A DNA stretch of 64,000 nucleotides from Lactobacillus johnsonii ATCC 33200 (GTDB taxonomy: Bacteria > Bacillota > Bacilli > Lactobacillales > Lactobacillaceae): positions 217,965 through 281,964 of the forward strand of contig NZ_GG670120.1 in NCBI RefSeq assembly GCF_000159355.1. The letters are read 5' to 3'. Positions 9,086 through 20,694 of this stretch are shown piece by piece. Under the pieces are notes generated by a model, which worked only from the letters and a program-made list of their open reading frames with translations, did no database searches and was not told where the DNA came from. Each line of letters begins with the position of its first letter. The stretch's first letter is position 1. Made by a program: the position numbers and the translations under genes.

Positions 9086-10117
9086 ATGGACTCGGATTTA
9101 ACCTTGTTGCAAAGCTTAGTTCCTGATGTTTTAAAAATAATTCGGCAACGTTTTCTTGTTCTTGAACAGATTTCGCTGTTAGCTCCAGTTGGGCGAAGAG
9201 TTGTTGCTGAAAAATTAGGATTAAGCGAGCGCAATGTGCGAACTGAAACTGATTATTTACGGCAGTTAGGACTCATTAATATCCAGAGCTACGGTATGGA
9301 ATTAACTGATAAAGGAAAGAGAACTTTAAAAGAAGCTGCTCCTTTAATCGATCGCTTGTTTAACGCTAGTCAAACTGAGATTGAATTGGCACAAAAATTA
9401 GGGATCGATCGAGCCATTATTGTTCCTGGTGATATGGATCGACAAGAGCGCGTTGTTGACTTAATGGGTGAACAACTTAACTCGGCACTTGATTTACTTT
9501 TACCATTAGGAAAAAGTATTATTACCGTTTTAGGTGGTACTACTGTGGCGGGAGTGGCACATCATCTTTCTCCTAAATTAAGCCGCTATCGGGATTTGTT
9601 ATTTGTTCCCGGAAGAGGAGCAGTTGGAGAAAGCGTTGAAATCCAGAGTAATACTGTTGCTCAGATGATGGCTTCTGAGACAGGTGGAAAGCATAAAGGG
9701 CTATATTTACCTGAAAATGTTTCATCTGAGGCTTTGACTTTGTTGCTTCAAGACACAGATATTGCGAATGCGATTTCAAACATTTATAATAGTGATATGG
9801 TGATACATGGAATTGGGAGAGCAGATGTCATGTCAAAGAGACGTGGCTTAGATGTAATGACTAGTTCCAAGCTTCGAAATGATGGAGCTGTGGCCGAATG
9901 TTTTGGGTATTTCTTTGACCAACAAGGTAGACTTGTAAAACGTATCCCACGGATCGGTCTTCAATTAGAAGACTTAGATAAAATACCTCATGTATTTGCA
10001 ATTGCTGCTGGGGCTAGTAAAGCCTCTGCAATTGTAGCTTACATGCATCATGCTCCTAAACAAACGTGGTTAATCACGGATGAAGGAGCCTCAAACTTGG
10101 TTTTAAAGGGGAAGTAA
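9086..10117 (+). CDS. cggR: Central glycolytic genes regulator CggR
   Basis: SorC-family repressor of the gap operon, inactivated by fructose-1,6-bisphosphate in B. subtilis. It has 343 residues. The N-terminal winged helix-turn-helix (VAEKLGLSERNVRTETDYLRQ, about residues 39-59) is followed by a sugar-phosphate-binding domain with conserved LGGTTVAGVA and GRGAVGE stretches. Shine-Dalgarno GAGGGAG lies just before ATG 9086. It is the first gene of the operon with gap, pgk, tpi and eno. Confidence 0.95.
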   Translation: MDSDLTLLQSLVPDVLKIIRQRFLVLEQISLLAPVGRRVVAEKLGLSERNVRTETDYLRQLGLINIQSYGMELTDKGKRTLKEAAPLIDRLFNASQTEIELAQKLGIDRAIIVPGDMDRQERVVDLMGEQLNSALDLLLPLGKSIITVLGGTTVAGVAHHLSPKLSRYRDLLFVPGRGAVGESVEIQSNTVAQMMASETGGKHKGLYLPENVSSEALTLLLQDTDIANAISNIYNSDMVIHGIGRADVMSKRRGLDVMTSSKLRNDGAVAECFGYFFDQQGRLVKRIPRIGLQLEDLDKIPHVFAIAAGASKASAIVAYMHHAPKQTWLITDEGASNLVLKGK

Positions 10118-10171
10118 TTCCCGTTTAAAATAAATTGTTACTTACATATTTCCTAAGGAGGAATATAAGAT

Positions 10172-11188
10172 ATGACAGTTAAAATTGGTATTAACGGTTT
10201 CGGCCGTATTGGTCGTTTAGCATTCCGTCGTATTATGGATTTAGGCGAAAAGTCTTCAGATATTGAAGTTGTTGCAATCAACGACTTGACTACTCCAGCA
10301 CTTTTAGCTCACTTACTTAAGTACGACTCAACTCATGGTACTTTCAACCACGAAGTTTCAGCAACTGATGACTCAATCGTAGTTGACGGTAAGAAGTACC
10401 GTGTTTACGCTGAACCACAAGCACAAAACATTCCTTGGGTTAAGAACGATGGCGTTGACTTTGTTCTTGAATGTACTGGTTTCTACACTAGCAAAGCTAA
10501 GTCAGAAGCTCACCTTAAGGCTGGTGCAAAGCGTGTATTAATTTCTGCACCTGCAGGTTCAGACTTGAAGACCATTGTTTACGGCGTAAACGATGATACT
10601 TTGACTGCTGATGACAAGATTGTTTCAGCTGGTTCATGTACTACTAACTCATTAGCACCAATGGTTAATGCCTTACAAAAAGAATTCGGCATTGAAGTTG
10701 GTACTATGACTACTATCCACGCTTACACTTCAACTCAAATGCTTTTAGATGGTCCTGTACGTGGTGGTAACTTACGTTCTGCACGTGCTGCAGCTATCAA
10801 CATTATTCCTCACTCAACTGGTGCTGCTAAGGCTATTGGTCTTGTTGTTCCAGAATTGAACGGTAAGTTGAACGGTCACGCACAACGTGTTCCAGTTCCA
10901 GATGGTTCTGTAACTGAATTAGTTTCAATCTTAAGCAAGGATGTAACTGCTGACGAAGTTAACGAAGCAGTTAAGAAGTACGAAAGTCCTTCATTTGCAT
11001 ACAACGACCACAATATCGTTTCTAGCGACGTTTTAGGTATGACTGCTGGTTCAATCTTTGACCCAACTCAAACTATGGTAACTACTGCAGGTGACAAGCA
11101 ATTAGTTAAGACTGTTGCTTGGTACGACAACGAATACTCATTCACTTGCCAAATGGTTCGTACTTTATTGAAATTTGCTACTCTTTAA
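10172..11188 (+). CDS. gap: Glyceraldehyde-3-phosphate dehydrogenase
   Basis: NAD-dependent glycolytic GAPDH of 338 residues. The Rossmann motif NGFGRIGR is at residues 8-15 and the catalytic Cys156 lies in SAGSCTTNS. Strong AAGGAGG Shine-Dalgarno. Codon use is of the highly expressed type (many GGT, GAA, AAC and CGT). A strong intrinsic terminator follows, so gap can accumulate more transcript than the downstream genes. Confidence 0.98.
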   Translation: MTVKIGINGFGRIGRLAFRRIMDLGEKSSDIEVVAINDLTTPALLAHLLKYDSTHGTFNHEVSATDDSIVVDGKKYRVYAEPQAQNIPWVKNDGVDFVLECTGFYTSKAKSEAHLKAGAKRVLISAPAGSDLKTIVYGVNDDTLTADDKIVSAGSCTTNSLAPMVNALQKEFGIEVGTMTTIHAYTSTQMLLDGPVRGGNLRSARAAAINIIPHSTGAAKAIGLVVPELNGKLNGHAQRVPVPDGSVTELVSILSKDVTADEVNEAVKKYESPSFAYNDHNIVSSDVLGMTAGSIFDPTQTMVTTAGDKQLVKTVAWYDNEYSFTCQMVRTLLKFATL

Positions 11189-11230
11189 TCATTAATTGTT
11201 TATTACTGATTTTAAGTAAGCAGACGAGAG

Positions 11231-11263
11231 AAGGCGGAGGGAATTACTTCCTCCGCCTTTTTT
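11231..11263 (+). terminator. Terminator between gap and pgk
   Basis: Perfect 10-bp GC-rich stem AAGGCGGAGG / CCTCCGCCTT with a 9-base loop and six T residues. Only about 30 bp separate it from pgk, leaving little room for another promoter. Confidence 0.92.
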
Positions 11264-11294
11264 CAAATAATCTATCGGAGGTAAATTAGTTTAA

Positions 11295-12506
11295 ATGGCT
11301 AAATTAATCGTTTCAGACCTTGATCTTAAAGGTAAAAAAGTTTTAGTTCGTGTTGACTTCAATGTTCCAATTAAGAATGGTGTTATTGGTGACGACAACC
11401 GTATTGTTGCTGCATTACCAACTATTAAATACATCATTGATCACGGTGGTAAAGCAATTTTGCTTAGCCACTTGGGTCGTGTTAAGTCAGATGCTGACAA
11501 GAAAGAATTGTCATTACGTCCAGTAGCAGAACGTTTAAGTGAATTATTAGAAAAGCCTGTAACTTTTGTACCAGAAAACGAAGGTAAAGAAGTAGAAGAA
11601 GCTATCGACAACATGAAGGATGGCGACGTTGTCGTTCTTGAAAACACTAGATTCCAAGATATTGACAACGACTTTGGTAAGCGTGAATCTAAGAACGATC
11701 CAAAGCTTGGCGAATACTGGGCAAGTCTTGGTGATGTATTTGTAAACGATGCATTTGGTACTGCTCACAGAAGTCACGCTTCAAACGTTGGTATTGCAAC
11801 TGCTATGAAGAAGGCTGGTAAGCCTGCAGCAGCTGGTTACTTACTTGAAAAGGAAATTAAGTTCTTAGGTGATGCTGTTGAAAACCCAGTTCACCCATTT
11901 GTAACTATTCTTGGTGGTGCAAAAGTATCAGATAAGATTGGTGTCATTGAAAACTTAATTCCTAAGTCAGATCACATTTTAATCGGTGGTGGTATGGCTT
12001 ATACTTTCTTAGCTGCACAAGGTCACAAGATTGGTAAATCATTGTTTGAATCTGACAAGGTAGAACTTGCTAAGAGCTTGCTTGAAAAGGCTGGCGACAA
12101 GATTGTTCTTCCAGTTGATAACGTTGCAGCTACTGAATTCTCAAATGATGCTCCTCACGAAGTTGTTGGTGACGATATTCCTGACAACGAAATGGGTCTT
12201 GACATCGGTCCTAAGACTGTTGAAAAATTCAGAGATATCTTAAAAGATGCTAAGACTGTTGTATGGAACGGACCTATGGGTGCATTCGAAATGCCAAATT
12301 ACGCAGAAGGTACTTTGGAAGTTGGTCGTGCATTAGCTGACTTAAAGGATGCTGTAACTATTATTGGTGGTGGTGACTCAACTGCTGCTGCTAAGCAATT
12401 AGGAATCGCTCCTAAGATCAGTCACATTTCTACTGGTGGTGGTGCTTCACTTAACTACCTTGAAGGTAAAGAATTACCAGGAATCGCTTGTGTTTCTGAC
12501 AAGTAA
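11295..12506 (+). CDS. pgk: Phosphoglycerate kinase
   Basis: Glycolytic ATP-forming kinase, 403 residues. The N-terminal block [10 protein letters not shown], the basic/substrate region and the C-terminal nucleotide loop IIGGGDST identify it. ATG 11295 is the only plausible start because an in-frame stop lies just upstream, yet the Shine-Dalgarno GGAGG (11277-11281) is 13 bases away, longer than usual. It probably depends on readthrough of the gap terminator. Confidence 0.98.
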   Translation: MAKLIVSDLDLKGKKVLVRVDFNVPIKNGVIGDDNRIVAALPTIKYIIDHGGKAILLSHLGRVKSDADKKELSLRPVAERLSELLEKPVTFVPENEGKEVEEAIDNMKDGDVVVLENTRFQDIDNDFGKRESKNDPKLGEYWASLGDVFVNDAFGTAHRSHASNVGIATAMKKAGKPAAAGYLLEKEIKFLGDAVENPVHPFVTILGGAKVSDKIGVIENLIPKSDHILIGGGMAYTFLAAQGHKIGKSLFESDKVELAKSLLEKAGDKIVLPVDNVAATEFSNDAPHEVVGDDIPDNEMGLDIGPKTVEKFRDILKDAKTVVWNGPMGAFEMPNYAEGTLEVGRALADLKDAVTIIGGGDSTAAAKQLGIAPKISHISTGGGASLNYLEGKELPGIACVSDK

Positions 12507-12524
12507 AATTAGGAGGAATTTTTA

Positions 12525-13280
12525 ATGCGTACACCAATTATTGCTGGTAACTGGAAATTACACATGAACCCTGAACAAACCATTGAATTTGTTAATGCAG
12601 TTAAGGGTAAGCTGCCAGATCCAAGTAAAGTTGAATCAGTTATTGCTGCACCTGCAGTTGATCTTTATGTTTTAAAGAAGACTGCTGAAGGCTCAAACTT
12701 ACATACTGGTGCAGAAAATGCATACTTTGAAGTTGAAGGTGCCTTTACTGGTGAAACTTCACCTAAAGTTTTGAATGAAATGGGTATTGACTACTGTATT
12801 ATTGGTCACTCAGAACGTCGCGGTTACTTCCACGAAACTGATGAAGACATTAACAAGAAAGCTAAGGCTTTATTTGCTAATGGCGTAACTCCAATTATTT
12901 GCTGTGGTGAATCTCTTGAAACTCGTGAAGCTAACAAGCAAGATGAATGGGTAGTAGCTCAAATTAAAGCTGCTTTAGATGGCTTAACTGCAGAGCAAGT
13001 TTCTAAACTTGTTATTGCTTACGAACCAATTTGGGCTATCGGTACTGGTAAGACTGCTTCTGCTGATCAAGCTGAAGAAATGTGCAAGACTATTCGTGAA
13101 ACTGTAAAAGACTTGTACAATGAAGAAACTGCTGAAAATGTTCGTATCCAATACGGTGGTTCAGTAAAACCAGCTAACGTAAAAGAATTAATGTCTAAGC
13201 CTGACATTGATGGTGGTTTAGTTGGTGGTGCTTCTCTTGATCCAGAATCATTCTTAGCATTAGTAAACTACCAAGATTAA
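12525..13280 (+). CDS. tpiA: Triosephosphate isomerase
   Basis: Interconverts dihydroxyacetone phosphate and glyceraldehyde-3-phosphate. It has 251 residues in a TIM barrel. Catalytic motifs are Lys in GNWKLHMN, His in IIGHSERR and Glu in [12 protein letters not shown]. Strong TAGGAGGA Shine-Dalgarno, 18 bp after pgk, so co-transcribed. Confidence 0.98.
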
Positions 13281-13296
13281 TTAACAATTTATTTAA

Positions 13297-14625
<1,329 letters not shown>

Positions 14626-14639
14626 TTAATAGTTGAAAT

Positions 14640-14683
14640 AAAAGAAAAAGGGACGTTGCTTTAGGTGACTCCCTTTTTCTTTT
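14640..14683 (+). terminator. Terminator of the glycolytic operon
   Basis: AAAGAAAAAGGGA (14641-14653) pairs perfectly with TCCCTTTTTCTTT (14670-14682); a 16-base loop lies between them. Confidence 0.85.
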
Positions 14684-14702
14684 AGCATTCATTAGCTAAA
14701 TA

Positions 14703-14711
14703 TGGTAAAAT
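14703..14711 (+). promoter_or_regulatory. Extended -10 promoter of secG
   Basis: TGGTAAAAT reads as TGn plus TAAAAT, 38 bp before the secG start and after the eno terminator. The -35 is poor. Confidence 0.45.
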
Positions 14712-14748
14712 CAGTACAGTAAGAAATTTAGGTAATGGAGGCAGCGCT

Positions 14749-14982
14749 TTGTATAATATCGTCATGACGCTACTCATCATTGTTAGCTTTTTAATTATTA
14801 TTGCTACGTTGATGCAGCCGCAAAAGCAACAAGATGCCTTAAACGCATTGTCCGGCGGTGCAGTATTTAGCGGCCAGACAAAGAAGCGTGGATTTGAAGC
14901 ATTAATGGAAAGGATTACCGCTGTATTATTGGTTCTCTTTTTTGCTCTTGCTTTGATCTTGGCAGTACTTTCATCCAAGTAA
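14749..14982 (+). CDS. secG: SecG, preprotein translocase subunit
   Basis: Small membrane subunit of the SecYEG channel, 77 residues. Two transmembrane segments (about residues 1-22 and 50-75) flank the conserved loop LSGGAVFSGQTKKRG. The start codon is TTG, chosen because GGAGG (14737-14741) sits 7 bases upstream. It lies upstream of rnr and smpB, the common Firmicute order secG-rnr-smpB. Confidence 0.93.
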   Translation: MYNIVMTLLIIVSFLIIIATLMQPQKQQDALNALSGGAVFSGQTKKRGFEALMERITAVLLVLFFALALILAVLSSK

Positions 14983-15014
14983 AAAAAACCTTCCGGTCAC
15001 AGGAGGGCTTTTTT
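14983..15014 (+). terminator. Terminator between secG and rnr
   Basis: A-run, CCTTCC, loop, GGAGGG and a six-T run. Its position between secG and rnr may reduce readthrough. Confidence 0.75.
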
Positions 15015-15065
15015 AATTTCTTTTAACTTAACTTATTTTATAAAGAAATTGAGGCAATTTATATA

Positions 15066-17408
15066 ATGACACAGAATGAACGAGTTTTAGCTGATGTTTA
15101 TGAAACATTTAGACATAATCCTCAAGAACAATATGACGTGGATCAACTTGAAGATGATCTTAGTCGTAGCCAAAGATTGAATTTTCCTGATTTGGTTAAA
15201 GCTTTAACTTTTTTAGAGCATAGTAAAAAGATTGTAACTGATGGTCAGGGAAAGTACCAGTTGAATCAATTAAACACCGTTGCTGAAGGTACCTTTAAGG
15301 CAAATGATAAAGGATTTGGTTTTGTCAGATTTGATGATGAAAGCATGGAAGATGCCTTTATTGATAAACATAATACTAAATTTGCTATTGATCGGGACCG
15401 CGTTAAAGTAAAAATTATTGCTGGTGCTAATCCATGGAATGGCAAAGGTCCAGAAGGTAAAATCGAAGAAATTACTGAACGTGGTGTAGAAACTTTAGTT
15501 GGAGAATTTCATCCATACTCTGATGAAGTAGTAAAATCAAGTGGATTTTACGGTTATGTTGTTAGTGAAAATAGAAAATTAAAGAAATATAAAATTAATA
15601 TCACTGATAATGGTGTTAAGCCACAAATAGGTGATATGGTGAAAATTTCTATTACTAAATATCCTGATGAAGATCAACCAGATGAAATGCAGGGTGTAGC
15701 ACTTCTCACAATCGGTAATAAGAATGATCCTGGTGTTGATATCATGTCAATTGTTGTTGATAATGATATTCGGACTGATTGGCCTGAAGAAGCAATGGAT
15801 CAAGCAAATAACATTCTTGATCATGTAACTGAAGAAGAAAAAAGTAAACGGGTTGATATTATCGATCAACCAGCTGTAACAATTGACGGTGACGATTCTA
15901 AAGACTTTGATGATGCAGTCGTAGTTTGGAAACTCCCTAATGGTAACTATCACTTAGGAGTACATATAGCTGATGTATCTCATTATGTAAAAGAAGGCAC
16001 ACCGCTAGATAAAGAAGCTTTTGCTCGTGGTAACAGTACATATTTAGTTGATCGTGTTATCCCAATGCTTCCATTTAGATTATCAAATGGTATTTGTTCT
16101 CTTAATGAAGGTGTAGAACGTTTAGTTCTATCATGTGATATGGAAATCACTCCAGAAGGTAAACGTGTTGGATATAGAATTTATCCATCAGTTATGAAGT
16201 CACATGGACGTTTAACCTACAATAATGTTAATAAAGTTCTTGATCCAAATAATCATGAAAAGCTAGAGCAAAAGTACGCAGATGCAGCACCAATGCTTCA
16301 TGAAATGGCCGATTTACATAATATTTTGTATAAAAAACGTCACCAACGTGGGGCTATTGATTTTGAAGAACCAGAAGCAAAAATTGTAGTTGATGATAAG
16401 GGTAAGCCAACAGATATTGTTCTTCATGAACGTGGAACTGCTGAAAAGATGATTGAATCCTTTATGTTGATGGCAAATGAAACTGTTGCCGAAGACTACT
16501 ATAAGAAACATACACCTTTCCTTTATCGTGTACATGAAACTCCAGATCAAGAAAAAATGCAATCATTCTTTGAGTTTGTAAGTGCATTTGGACTAAACGT
16601 AAAGGCTGATCCAAGTGATGTAAAGTCAAAAGATTTGCAAAAGATTGTAGCTAAAACTGAGGGTACACCTGAAGAAGCTGTTGTTCAAATGATGATGCTT
16701 CGTAGCTTAAAGCAAGCACATTATTCTCCTGAAGCACTGGGTCACTTTGGTTTAGCAGCTAAGTACTATACTCACTTTACTTCACCAATTCGTCGCTATT
16801 CTGATTTAATGGTCCACCGTATGATTCATGAATATGCAAATAAAAATATGGATCAAGACATTCAAAAACACTTTAAGGCTCAACTTCCAGATGTTGCTGA
16901 ACAAACTTCAACACAAGAACGAAAATCAATTGATACTGAACGAAGTGTAAACGATCTTAAGATGACTGAGTTTATGGCTGATAAAGTTGGTCAAACATTT
17001 GATGCAATAGTTTCTTCAGTAACAAGTTTTGGAATATTTATTCAATTACCAAATACTGTTGAAGGTTTAATTCATATTTCTAATTTAAACGATGACTACT
17101 ATAATTTTGATGAAAAATCATTAACTTTAACTGGACGTAATTCACATAAGCAGTTTAAGATTGGGATGCCAATAAAAGTTAAGTTGATTAGAGCTGATGT
17201 GGAGCAACATCAATTAGACTTTGAAATTTATGATCCGAATGCACCAAAGCGTCCTCAAAGAAGTAATAATCATGGAAAACGTAGCTTTGATAAAAGACGT
17301 AAAAATAATGTAAACAAGAGAAATAGCAATACTTCTCATGTAAACAATGGTCATAATTTCAAGATTCGTCATCGTAAAACAACAGCTGTTAAGTCTAATA
17401 AAAAATAA
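15066..17408 (+). CDS. rnr: Ribonuclease R
   Basis: 3'-to-5' exoribonuclease of 780 residues that degrades structured RNA and works with tmRNA-SmpB in clearing mRNAs. Order of domains: N-terminal winged helix, cold-shock OB folds, the RNB catalytic domain with the Asp cluster [13 protein letters not shown] (about residues 277-289), an S1 domain (about 640-720), and a basic Lys/Arg/Asn-rich tail. The Shine-Dalgarno GAGG is 12 bases from the ATG. smpB follows after 14 bp and ssrA lies in the same window. Confidence 0.96.
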   Translation: MTQNERVLADVYETFRHNPQEQYDVDQLEDDLSRSQRLNFPDLVKALTFLEHSKKIVTDGQGKYQLNQLNTVAEGTFKANDKGFGFVRFDDESMEDAFIDKHNTKFAIDRDRVKVKIIAGANPWNGKGPEGKIEEITERGVETLVGEFHPYSDEVVKSSGFYGYVVSENRKLKKYKINITDNGVKPQIGDMVKISITKYPDEDQPDEMQGVALLTIGNKNDPGVDIMSIVVDNDIRTDWPEEAMDQANNILDHVTEEEKSKRVDIIDQPAVTIDGDDSKDFDDAVVVWKLPNGNYHLGVHIADVSHYVKEGTPLDKEAFARGNSTYLVDRVIPMLPFRLSNGICSLNEGVERLVLSCDMEITPEGKRVGYRIYPSVMKSHGRLTYNNVNKVLDPNNHEKLEQKYADAAPMLHEMADLHNILYKKRHQRGAIDFEEPEAKIVVDDKGKPTDIVLHERGTAEKMIESFMLMANETVAEDYYKKHTPFLYRVHETPDQEKMQSFFEFVSAFGLNVKADPSDVKSKDLQKIVAKTEGTPEEAVVQMMMLRSLKQAHYSPEALGHFGLAAKYYTHFTSPIRRYSDLMVHRMIHEYANKNMDQDIQKHFKAQLPDVAEQTSTQERKSIDTERSVNDLKMTEFMADKVGQTFDAIVSSVTSFGIFIQLPNTVEGLIHISNLNDDYYNFDEKSLTLTGRNSHKQFKIGMPIKVKLIRADVEQHQLDFEIYDPNAPKRPQRSNNHGKRSFDKRRKNNVNKRNSNTSHVNNGHNFKIRHRKTTAVKSNKK

Positions 17409-17422
17409 TTAGGAAGAAAACG

Positions 17423-17878
17423 ATGAAACAAAAAGTAGATAATTTGATTGCTCAAAATAAAAAAGCAAGTCATGATTATTTTATTAAAGAAACTCTTGAA
17501 GCCGGAATTGCGTTAACTGGGACGGAGATTAAATCAATTCGTGCACGTAGAATTAATTTACGGGATGGATATGTTCAAATTGTTAATGGATCTGCTTTTT
17601 TAGAAAATGTTCATATTAGTGAATATAAAGAAGGTAATCGCTATAATCATGATCCTTTACGATCACGGCGCTTGTTGCTTCATAAAAAAGAAATTGCTCG
17701 CTTAGCTGGAATTCAAGCTCAACAAGGAATGGCTATTATTCCTTTAAAAGTCTACTTAAAACATGGATTTGCTAAAGTTTTAATTGGTGTGGGACAAGGT
17801 AAGAAGCAATATGATAAACGTCAAACTATTAAAAAGCGTGATCAAGACCGTGAAATTCATCGTAAGTATGGGATTTAG
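17423..17878 (+). CDS. smpB: SmpB, tmRNA-binding protein
   Basis: Binds tmRNA and delivers it to stalled ribosomes. It has 151 residues. Conserved blocks are ARHDYFI-type ([16 protein letters not shown]), [10 protein letters not shown] and the C-terminal [19 protein letters not shown]. Shine-Dalgarno TAGGAAG. Co-transcribed with rnr; its RNA partner is at 45820-46183. Confidence 0.97.
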   Translation: MKQKVDNLIAQNKKASHDYFIKETLEAGIALTGTEIKSIRARRINLRDGYVQIVNGSAFLENVHISEYKEGNRYNHDPLRSRRLLLHKKEIARLAGIQAQQGMAIIPLKVYLKHGFAKVLIGVGQGKKQYDKRQTIKKRDQDREIHRKYGI

Positions 17879-17890
17879 TAGGTGAATTAA

Positions 17891-18460
17891 ATGATTAGAA
17901 AGGCAAAATTAACTGATTTTCCTTTAGTTTATCCAATTTTAAAACAAATCTTTGACGAGATGGATATGGATACTATTAAAGCTCTTCCAGAGAGTCAGTT
18001 TTATGATTTAATGAAACATGGCTTTTATTCTCCTCATTATCGTTACTCACATAATCGAATGTGGGTAGAAACAGATGATTTAGATCGACCAATTGGTCTC
18101 ATAGTAATGTATGGCTATGACGATCAAGATTTAATCGATATTTCATTAAAAAGTTCTTATCCGAAAGTTGGCTTGCCTCTGGATGCAGTTATTTTTTCAG
18201 ATAAAGAGGCACTCCCGCATGAATGGTATTTAGATGCTATTGCTGTTTCTCCAAAACACTGGGGAAAAGGAATTGGACAGAAATTAATTAAAATCGCCCC
18301 TGAGATAGCACGACAAAATGGATATAAAAAGATAAGCTTGAATGTTGATCAAGATAATCCTAGAGCTGCTCGTTTGTACGATTATGTGGGCTTTAAAACT
18401 ACTTCTACCATGACGATTGGAGATCGGATGTATAACCATATGGTTAAAAAAGTTAATTAA
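17891..18460 (+). CDS. GNAT-family N-acetyltransferase
   Basis: A 189-residue GNAT protein. The acetyl-CoA-binding motif A is seen in LDAIAVSPKHWGKGIGQKLI, followed by the motif B region ISLNVDQDNPRAARLYDYVGF. The substrate is unknown. It begins 12 bp after smpB with TAGGTG upstream and ends before a hairpin, so it is probably the last gene of the secG-rnr-smpB unit. Confidence 0.85.
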   Translation: MIRKAKLTDFPLVYPILKQIFDEMDMDTIKALPESQFYDLMKHGFYSPHYRYSHNRMWVETDDLDRPIGLIVMYGYDDQDLIDISLKSSYPKVGLPLDAVIFSDKEALPHEWYLDAIAVSPKHWGKGIGQKLIKIAPEIARQNGYKKISLNVDQDNPRAARLYDYVGFKTTSTMTIGDRMYNHMVKKVN

Positions 18461-18463
18461 AAT

Positions 18464-18502
18464 AAAAGAGAATCAATCATTAAAGAAAGATTGATTCTCT
18501 TT
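18464..18502 (+). terminator. Terminator after the GNAT gene
   Basis: Perfect 14-bp stem AAAGAGAATCAATC / GATTGATTCTCTTT. The T tail is short and interrupted. Confidence 0.65.
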
Positions 18503-18556
18503 GTGTTATTAAATTTAAAGAAATATTTAAAAATAACACTAATTACATTATTGATA

Positions 18557-18585
18557 TTGCACACAACTTAAAAAACTGTTAAACT
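18557..18585 (+). promoter_or_regulatory. Promoter of the TetR-type gene
   Basis: TTGCAC (18557-18562), 17 bases, TAAACT (18580-18585) with a TG at the extended position. A 14-bp palindrome begins inside the -10. Confidence 0.6.
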
Positions 18586-18628
18586 AATAAAACTATGTAA
18601 GATTGGAGAGTGATCATAGTTTTATTAG
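18584..18628 (+). promoter_or_regulatory. Perfect 14-bp inverted repeat before the TetR-type gene
   Basis: CTAATAAAACTATG (18584-18597), 17-base spacer, CATAGTTTTATTAG (18615-18628). It overlaps the -10, covers the likely start of transcription and ends just before the Shine-Dalgarno. It could be an operator for autoregulation or an mRNA hairpin controlling translation. Confidence 0.75.
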
Positions 18629-18646
18629 AAAGGAAATTAGAATGAA

Positions 18647-19216
18647 ATGCTGGATGAATTACAACGAGTTCAAATAGCTTTACATGATATGTTATCTCAA
18701 CCAGACTTAAAGAAAATAAATATTTCTAAACTTTGTATTGAAGCCGGAATTAGTAGAAGAACTTTCTATTTACGATATGGAAAAATAAATAACTGTATTG
18801 AAGCTTGTATTTTGTTGGAGCTAAAAACAGAGTTACGTAAAAATGAAAAAAATAACTTAAGACAAATTCTTAATAGTTTATGTAGCTATATTCAAAAACA
18901 TAAACAATATTTCTATAATGCATATAATTTCAGTGAAGAAAACTGTATGTGTGAAAAGATGAGGGAACATTTTTTTCAATATATTCGCTCATATGTTTAC
19001 AAGCGAGGAAGTTTTTCAGAGCTCATCCTTAAACAATTGACTAATATCCTCTATGATCGAATTTGTTTTTGGATTAGTCATAGCTGCAATAAAAGTTATA
19101 GTTATTTATTGGAAGATTTAGCAATCATTATTGAATTAATTGATTTTCAAAAGCACGTTTGTTCTCATCAATATCAAGTGTTTAATTTCTCACATTATTA
19201 TTTAAACTGTGATTAA
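18647..19216 (+). CDS. TetR/AcrR-type transcriptional regulator
   Basis: A 189-residue protein with an N-terminal TetR-like helix-turn-helix (ISKLCIEAGISRRTFYLRYG, about residues 24-43) and a divergent, Cys- and aromatic-rich C-terminal domain with no recognised ligand pocket. ATG 18647 is 12 bases from AAGGA; a closer ATG (18642) opens an 11-codon ORF in another frame, so translation may be weak or coupled. The gene converges with the next one and their ends overlap by 3-4 bases. No efflux gene lies beside it, so its target is unknown. Confidence 0.75.
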   Translation: MLDELQRVQIALHDMLSQPDLKKINISKLCIEAGISRRTFYLRYGKINNCIEACILLELKTELRKNEKNNLRQILNSLCSYIQKHKQYFYNAYNFSEENCMCEKMREHFFQYIRSYVYKRGSFSELILKQLTNILYDRICFWISHSCNKSYSYLLEDLAIIIELIDFQKHVCSHQYQVFNFSHYYLNCD

Positions 19217-19728
19217 GAAAGTGCATTAATTTGATTTTGAAAATTAAAAGTTGGCAAAAATAGTGGTTTAGTATGCCACTGTGTAAAAAGCAAACTAATT
19301 AAAATAATAAAGGGGACGTCTTCAGGGCGTGAGATATCACAGCTCCAGGTAAGCCCCATGTCAGTGACTAGTGAAGAAACGCTAGCCACTTTTTTAATAC
19401 CTGAGTAAAATCCGTATCTTCCTTGTTTTAAACTTCCTTTGATCCAATAATTTAACCGAGTAATGTAGAATAAATTAGTAAAACGACTATTAAGTTTTTT
19501 TACTTTGATTAGAGAATGATTAACCACATCAACACTATAACTTGCTAAAAGATGGTTAGAGTCTAAATAAAGTCGACCAATTTCATTATGGTTAATATCA
19601 GTTAAAATGATTGGTTGGTTAAATTCATTAAGATTGCCTTTTAAGATATAAACTATTTCACCCTGATCATTTTTTACTGGAATTTGACCACAAGTTTGAC
19701 CATGTGTAAGTTGGACAGTATAACGCAT
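19213..19728 (-). CDS. LURP-one/YxjI-like protein
   Basis: A 171-residue protein whose alternating beta-rich pattern (YILKGN, PIILTDINHNEIGRLYL, IKGSLKQGRYGFYSG) resembles the LURP-one-related/YxjI family, which has a tubby-like fold of unknown function in bacteria. No catalytic motif or signal peptide is visible. The TetR-type regulator is convergent. The family assignment is by pattern and moderate in confidence. Confidence 0.5.
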   Translation of the reverse strand: MRYTVQLTHGQTCGQIPVKNDQGEIVYILKGNLNEFNQPIILTDINHNEIGRLYLDSNHLLASYSVDVVNHSLIKVKKLNSRFTNLFYITRLNYWIKGSLKQGRYGFYSGIKKVASVSSLVTDMGLTWSCDISRPEDVPFIILISLLFTQWHTKPLFLPTFNFQNQINALS

Positions 19729-19757
19729 AATTTCATCTGCCTTTAGGAAAATTATGT

Positions 19758-20618
19758 TTATTTACAAAAATGACGAATTGCGTATGCAACTCCATTATCA
19801 TTGTTACTTTTAGTAATAAAGTTAGCAATTTTCTTGATTTCAGGTGCAGCATTTTCCATTGCTACACCTACGCCAGCCATGCGAATCATTGATTCATCAT
19901 TAAGATTGTCGCCAATGGCCATTACTTCATTTGGTTGGTAGCCTTGCAAGCGAGCATAATCCATTAAAGCAATCCCTTTTTGAGCTTTAATATTGTTAAT
20001 TTCGATATTAGTAGAAGAACTCGCAGTGACAATTAAATCACCCATTTTTCCGATTTCTTCACGAATATGTTTAAATACTTTAGGGCCATCAGGATGAAAA
20101 GCAACAAATTTCATGGCTTCAAAGTCTGGTTTTTCAAGCAAATCTTTAAAATCAGAAACATATTTAATTCTCATGATTTCATCTGAGCCAGCAGCAAAAG
20201 AAACTGCCTTTTTAAAAGTTAATTTTTTGTTGAGATCAACTAATAGATCAGAAAAGTTAGCAATTCTGCGCAAACGAGAATCTGAATAAACATTATCTGC
20301 AGCAACTATTTCAAAGTAAAAACCAGAATCTTTGAGTAATTTATTGATCTTAATGCTTTGGTCTTTAGGAATTGGTTCATTTACAATTAGTTTGCCAGCA
20401 GTATTAAAGACCATGGCGCCATTCAAATTAATGAATCCGGTATGAAGTCCGGCTTTAGCAAGTATGCCCTGAGATTCGGAAGGCGCCCGACCTGTTGCAA
20501 CTAAAAATTCAACGCCTTTTGCTTGTGCTTCTTTTATAGCAGCAATATTTTCAGATGAAATTTGCATTTGTTTATTTAACAACGTGCCGTCCATGTCACT
20601 TGCAATAAGTTTAATCAT
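19758..20618 (-). CDS. Cof-type HAD-IIB phosphatase
   Basis: Haloacid dehalogenase superfamily hydrolase of 286 residues acting probably on sugar phosphates or similar metabolites. Motif I DMDGTLL is at residues 8-14, motif II is in [11 protein letters not shown], and motifs III and IV are in KGIAL...[11 protein letters not shown]. The Cof subgroup is a promiscuous phosphatase family, so the substrate is open. Shine-Dalgarno TTGGAGGA precedes the start. It diverges from ung. Confidence 0.88.
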
Positions 20619-20694
20619 TTTAAGTCCTCCAATCTTTTATCTATATGATATCATGAACTTGGATTTCTTAGAGAGACAAGAGGATAGAATAAGT

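Noticed and set aside
20584..20694. N-terminal extension of Ung
   Set aside because: The extension overlaps the divergent HAD gene and does not resemble the family N terminus.
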